Assembly (NCBI GenBank): GCA_034698045.1
Contig: JAQGAU010000816.1
Coordinates: forward strand, 1-23,609
Origin: Paramacrobiotus richtersi
Taxonomy: Eukaryota > Tardigrada > Eutardigrada > Parachela > Macrobiotidae
Reading direction: 5' to 3'
Length of the DNA stretch: 23,609 bases
A program made the translations under genes and the position numbers. Shown here piece after piece: positions 19,729-23,609 of this stretch (position 1 is the first letter of the stretch; each line of letters begins with the position of its first letter). Under the pieces are notes generated by a model that was not told where the DNA came from, did not search any database, and was given only the letters and a program-made list of their open reading frames with translations.

Positions 19729-21205
19729 ATGTCAGATCAGTTTGGGTTCTTCCATAGTCTCCCACCAGAAATTACTTTACAGATATTCCAAAGACTGGAT
19801 GCCGTATCCACAAGACGAATTCGCCGGTAGGCACATATTTCACTTGCTTCCTTTTCTCGTAGCAATGTTCATGAGAAATAGGATGCTGAATTCTTCTATA
19901 CGCTTTGATGCTATCCACAGTGTTTCTCGCACTTGGCGAGATGTGATTGACGATCCCGATTCGCACTTGAGAAAGAGTGTCGTGTTTTATCTCGGAACGA
20001 GTGCGTAAGTAGTAGTACTTCAAGCTTATTGGTACACTGTGTTGTTTCCTGCCGTTTGTATTTTTGCTAACATTAATTTTTGCCAGCAGTTCGCCATGGT
20101 GTGTGCTGCAGCTGAACTCCGCTATGAACGAAGAAACGTTGCGGAAATGTCTGTCAGCATGCGTCGGGAAGGAAACGAAGGAAATAATCTTCCGACCGGC
20201 CGATCCTGCGGCTGCAAAAACGACTGAATCTTTCTCATTCTGGAATCGGTTTATGGACGAACTGGCAATACACTATGATAATCTGTACAGCAACATGACT
20301 TTTACTAACGCCTGGCTAAGTTGTTTTGATTCGAATACTTTCCAGATTCCCGGACAATCAGCCGTCTCAAAAGCAACACATATGGACTTCCAGTTCAAAG
20401 AAAATGAAAACCAGTGCAGATTTCGAAGCAGAATGGTGGGAAAAACCTATAACTTTCGATAACATTTGTTCGGAGGTTTCTTCTTTTTGTTAAGGCGCGA
20501 GAAAATGGAAGAGATGCCTCCTCTTCAAACGATGACCTTTGTAAACTTGACCATCCCAAAAATCGCCCTCTGCTGGTTGTTTATTTCGCCATTCACTGTC
20601 CGAAACATCCACTTGCGAAACGCAACTTTGTACGCAGAGTTCGAACGAGAAAGCTGGTTCACGATGGCATATCATTTTGACGACAAACGTTTCGATACGC
20701 GGAAGCAGGATGAGCTGGAATGGGGGATCTGCTGGGATGACTATCGTTGGTTTGAGTATATTGCGAAATTCGTTGGCCCGTTGAAAGGGGATGAGGAGCA
20801 GGAGCTACTAAAAGCGCTACGTGATGAGAAGACAAACACTTGGATAAAGGAAGAACTAGACAAGTGAGTTCAGATAGGACATGTGTGCGCCGGAGTTTAC
20901 TTTGAAGTGCATTTTAGTCAATTACATTTTGTAACATTATATGGCATTACGAGGCTGACAAACGAACAGAAGATTTTCATCGTGTCTTGTACCGTACCTC
21001 TGAGATTCTTCGGCAAAGAGCACAAGAAATAACTGGTACTTTTTCTAATACTGTACATAGCCGGGATGTACTGGACTCGTTATCGGAAAATTTCTGGAGC
21101 GAATTTCAGGACAAGGATGGAAATGCAATCGATTTGGATTGGATACGGAAGTGGAATGTGTGGACGCAGCGTTTTCTTCTGAATTTCGTTCGCATGATGA
21201 AATAG
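19729..21205 (+). CDS. F-box-like protein C, short divergent member (5 exons)
   Basis: Exons 19729-19826, 19921-20004, 20087-20284, 20495-20863 and 21061-21205 join to 297 codons plus TAG. It has no separate first exon: MSDQFGF leads straight into HSLPPEITLQIF and LDAVSTRRIRR, then VSRTWRDVI, with the intron inside the F-box-like segment at the same codon and phase as in A and B. An extra 82-base intron splits the region equal to A exon 3. KETKEIIF identifies the same block. Exon 4 has MTFVNLTI, VRNIHLRNATLYAEF, FEYIAKFVGPL and an acidic end. Exon 5 has LSENFWSEF, WIRKWNVWTQRFLLNF. The end of exon 3 (donor GTACAG) is the least certain boundary; the frame stays open to 20462 without it. Exon 3 also has tandem CAGCAG acceptors. 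Confidence 0.68.
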
Positions 21206-21580
21206 ATTTTCACTGTACTTCCTGTATGTATATGCACACTTTTTAGCAGCTGTAACTGTTTCTGTGTCATGAAGAGGTACGTCTGTGTACCGCAGGTTGT
21301 TGTTTGCGACTTCCAGAGAATCAGAACAAATTCTGTTATAGCTGCAGCCATAGCATTGTCTAATCTGAAACATGTAAAGATCTTTTACTACATATGTATA
21401 ATAAAATAATTTGAATTGTTAATTTTGAGATTTGGCTATTTTCTTGGAGACTACAATGGTGATTCTGAATTTAATATTAATCCGGTTGTCTTCAGTTTTT
21501 TATCTACGAGCCCTATAGCACAACGCGAAGAAACATTTGAAATGATCAGAAAGCTATTCATATTACAACAGGCATATGTA
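21206..21580. other. 3' regions of C (plus) and the SET gene (minus)
   Basis: Convergent 3' ends. AATAAA at 21400-21405 serves gene C, about 195 bases after its stop. On the minus strand ATTAAA (about 21470) is a candidate signal for the SET gene. No other gene is seen. Confidence 0.45.
21400..21405 (+). terminator. Poly(A) signal of gene C
   Basis: AATAAA in an A/T-rich setting, about 195 bases after the C stop codon. Confidence 0.45.
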
Positions 21581-22702
21581 TCATGAGACCGCGTCAAAGA
21601 GTTGTCTGTTAAACGGCAAAAATCCTCGACAGCATCCCGATCCACAAACGCACTTTTTCCTACTAAAATCCGTACCACTCCGCTTCGCCGCACTGACATC
21701 CACCGGGAGATCCTCGGTAAACTCGTTTCCCTGATCATAATCCACCATCAACTCGTCCCCAGCCTTCACATCCTTCTTGGCAAAAAAGCACAGTCGAGGT
21801 ATAATCGTATCAATCCGCACCGGTAGCATGATCAAATTCGGATCACACGCGTGATTAATCATCCGTCCCCAGTTGCCCAGGACTCTCGCGTCGATACATG
21901 TCGTCGTAACAGACGCATCGGAGCTCTCCCGAATGGCAAACAGATACGTGTCGGAGTGTTCTTTGGTCCGTTTCTGAGCTTCCTCCACACTGACTAACTC
22001 TCCGGCGTATTCACAGACAAACGCTCCCGCTGGGAGGTCAACCGAACAACGCAGACCGAAACCTTTGTCCGCAGTCGGGAAAACGTGCAGAAACTTCCAG
22101 GTTTGGCAATTACCGGCCGACTTCACTGAGGGATAGTTACCGGCCGCTCTCGCTGATGAATAATTACCGGCCGCTTTCTCTGACTGCAAACGGTACAGTT
22201 CTGCTGAGTAGCCAACTGTTCGATTGCGGCAAGGTACACTGTAACTCCAACATTCAGGTTTCGACGAGCTCGTTGAGTTGAATGTCAATGGGGAAATGTT
22301 CATCGCGCATCCACATAACTGTCCGCATTCGATGATGGGTGGTCCGTTGCCAGTACGGTACTCGGGTTCGAGAAGGCCGGAAGTGTCGTAGGGAGCGGAA
22401 CGGGAAAGACACTGGCAACTGGATTCGTTGCAGCTTTCTTGTGGATCGCTGCAGTTTGAGGAACAGGGTCTGCATTGGCATCCGACTAGGCAAGTTTCCA
22501 GCTCATCTCTGTCGGTTGGTGATAAGCTTTCATGCGGGATAGAGCAAGGAATGAACTGCAAAGTGATGTATTGGTCATACCCCAAGCATGAACCATGGCA
22601 AAAAAAATAAAAGTGAGAATGAATGGTTTACGACTTCACATCCAGTGTTATGCTGGCGATTCCCGAACAATTTACCTGTACATCATCTGGCCAAGAAGTC
22701 AT
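21581..22702 (-). CDS. SETMAR: SETMAR-like histone-lysine N-methyltransferase (2 exons)
   Basis: Minus-strand exons 22702-22676 (MTSWPDDVQ, donor CAG/GTAAAT) and 22555-21581 (acceptor TTTGCAG) join in phase 0 to 333 codons. The long frame alone has no ATG start: it opens at TTG 22585, and a stop lies upstream, so the short first exon is preferred. Residues about 31-119 form a pre-SET zinc-binding region (CLVGCQCRPC, ECGQLCGC, CRNR). The SET domain follows: KGFGLR, VCEYAGELV, then NHACDPNLIMLPVRID and FFAKKDVKAGDELMVDYD. A post-SET CVCGSGCC and FLPF close the protein. The combination is closest to the SET part of SETMAR within the SUV39 group, enzymes that methylate histone H3 lysines in the nucleus using S-adenosylmethionine. 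No mariner transposase part follows, as expected outside anthropoid primates. Oddities are a threefold 9-residue repeat before SET and about 22 extra residues inside pre-SET. Confidence 0.8.
22103..22183 (-). repeat. Three tandem 27-base units inside the SET gene
   Basis: TACCGGCCG recurs at 22111, 22138 and 22165. The units encode SEKAAGNYS, SARAAGNYP and SVKSAGNCQ, between the pre-SET region and the SET core. Confidence 0.85.
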
Positions 22703-23537
22703 TATTTTAAAGTTCATGCGCAAAAAACAGCGAATAAACGAAAGACGGTAAAGCGTTCAAAAATAAGATTCTTTCCCTGACTTCGAAAAATAGACAGATT
22801 ATTTTTGTTCAGCTCGGGATTTTTGTTCAAAACGCAAAACGTACAATAATGCGCGCGAGGACTAAACCGGAGCTAGACCACTGTATGCAGTTCTATACAT
22901 CTTGCTTCGCTGCATAGCGCACAGGACTAATATGTATAAAAACAAACCAGACATTTTCATAAATTTTTTACTCTTGGTTGATATTAGTTTACAATGCATT
23001 ATTTAATTTTTGATTTTAATCTCCTGCATTAGCGACATTAATTATTACTTGTGATTTAACTCGCCGTGCACCACTGCTCTATTTCCGGTGCCAAGCTGCA
23101 AATTTGCAAACGTGGTAAAGTCGGCCCAGTTGGCAAGCTTGGCTGCTTGTCTGCTTGTCATGCTGATTTTCATTTTTTTCCTTGAGAGTTGAGTGGTTTC
23201 GTTTCTAGAAGACAGATTTTTCCTTTGTAATTTAAACCTGAAAACGGGAATTTCATACTAGCATGCTTTTTCGCCGCTCTGTATTATGATGCCCGCATCC
23301 TGGTGAATCCTAATTAAACCCATTATTATTGTCCCAACGCGACGGGATAATCACATTGTTCCACGATTCTGCGAAGAACATGAGTGAATCGTGACTCCGT
23401 AACCATTTGTTTAATTTTTGTGATTAAAGACCGAATTTTCGTTTTCCTGTGATCATCCCCCCAAATTCTCCCGGGAGTCCCCCTTGAACCCGTTGTGTGC
23501 CTGCCATGCTAATCTGTGATAATCCGTATTTTCAACC
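22703..23537. promoter_or_regulatory. Divergent intergenic region (SET gene and 3' gene)
   Basis: About 830 bases separate two genes transcribed away from each other, so it probably holds both promoters and 5' UTRs. No coding signal or repeat element is recognised. The part next to 23538 is pyrimidine and CCC rich. Confidence 0.4.
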
Positions 23538-23609
23538 ATGACCGTCCGTAACAGCTTCCTCCCCAGCATGCGCGTCTCCACGGCCTTCTTCTACGCCATC
23601 GTCTTCGTG
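23538..23609 (+). CDS. N-terminus of a membrane or secreted protein (partial)
   Basis: ATG at 23538 opens a frame of 24 codons that runs off the window, beginning MTVRNSFLPSMRVSTAFF and continuing YAIVFV. A short polar start with one Arg before a hydrophobic run (STAFFYAIVFV) suggests a signal anchor or signal peptide, as in type II Golgi enzymes. The codon choice is GC-rich at third positions, which supports real coding. The family cannot be named from this length. The call depends on the frame continuing beyond the window. Confidence 0.5.
   Translation, partial: MTVRNSFLPSMRVSTAFFYAIVFV

Noticed and set aside
20285..20462. Continuation of gene C exon 3 as coding to the stop at 20462
   Set aside because: It would end the protein before the conserved exon 4 and 5 motifs. 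A GTACAG donor at 20285 gives the right phase and a length matching relatives. Not excluded as an alternative transcript end.
22583..22585. TTG as the start codon of the SET protein
   Set aside because: Non-ATG initiation is not needed: a spliced ATG exon fits, and the sequence before 22555 looks like an intron end.
1..23609. CRISPR arrays, operons, ribosome binding sites, tRNA or rRNA genes
   Set aside because: Spliced genes show this is eukaryotic nuclear DNA. I saw no regular spaced repeats, tRNA cloverleaf or rRNA-like stretch, though a tRNA scan by program would be more sensitive.

Overview
This is eukaryotic DNA, from a metazoan judging by its content. Coding sequence is split by spliceosomal GT-AG introns of about 57-1200 bases, there are several retrotransposon 3' fragments, and there is a SETMAR-like histone methyltransferase. 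A small, intron-rich invertebrate genome (tardigrade or similar) is my best guess, but nothing here fixes the species.

Positions 1-21205 are a head-to-tail tandem array of one F-box-like family, all on the plus strand. I reconstructed six genes by comparing copies, splice signals and reading phase: A1 (729-3010), A2 (5327-7379), A3 (8051-10275), B (11754-14963), A4 (15873-18681) and C (19729-21205). Every joined reading frame is a multiple of three. A1, A2, A3, A4 and B share a five-exon plan: a tiny first exon, an F-box exon ending inside the F-box after a QQR(V/I/L)RR motif, a variable exon, a long conserved exon, and a last exon with a W-x(4)-LDxWTQRFLYHY signature. C has no first exon and an extra intron in the variable segment. 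The A proteins start with MGGCIT, a predicted N-myristoylation and palmitoylation signal carried by its own exon. A2 has a premature stop in its last exon.

The array also holds relics: a broken B-type exon 4 (about 3570-3945) and a short C-type last-exon fragment (19462-19494). The duplication unit included upstream sequence. The A1 upstream region is repeated before A2, and a CGAACGTGACTGCC-like box lies upstream of all four A genes.

Mobile DNA is frequent. A 5'-truncated antisense LINE (4352-5154), flanked by a perfect 14-base target duplication, sits in the A2 upstream region, and A1 gives the paralogous empty site. A second antisense LINE remnant (about 10297-10987) interrupts the A3 3' flank. 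Two foldback elements sit side by side in the last intron of B (13679-13999; 14062-14545, the second with TTAA at both ends). Retroposon-like tails lie in introns of B and A4.

At the right end, a SETMAR-like SET-domain gene runs on the minus strand (22702-21581, two exons). The first 24 codons of another plus-strand gene begin at 23538 and run off the window. If the A proteins are F-box proteins, they would act as substrate adaptors of SCF ubiquitin ligases, with the A type tethered to membranes; that role is inferred from sequence only.
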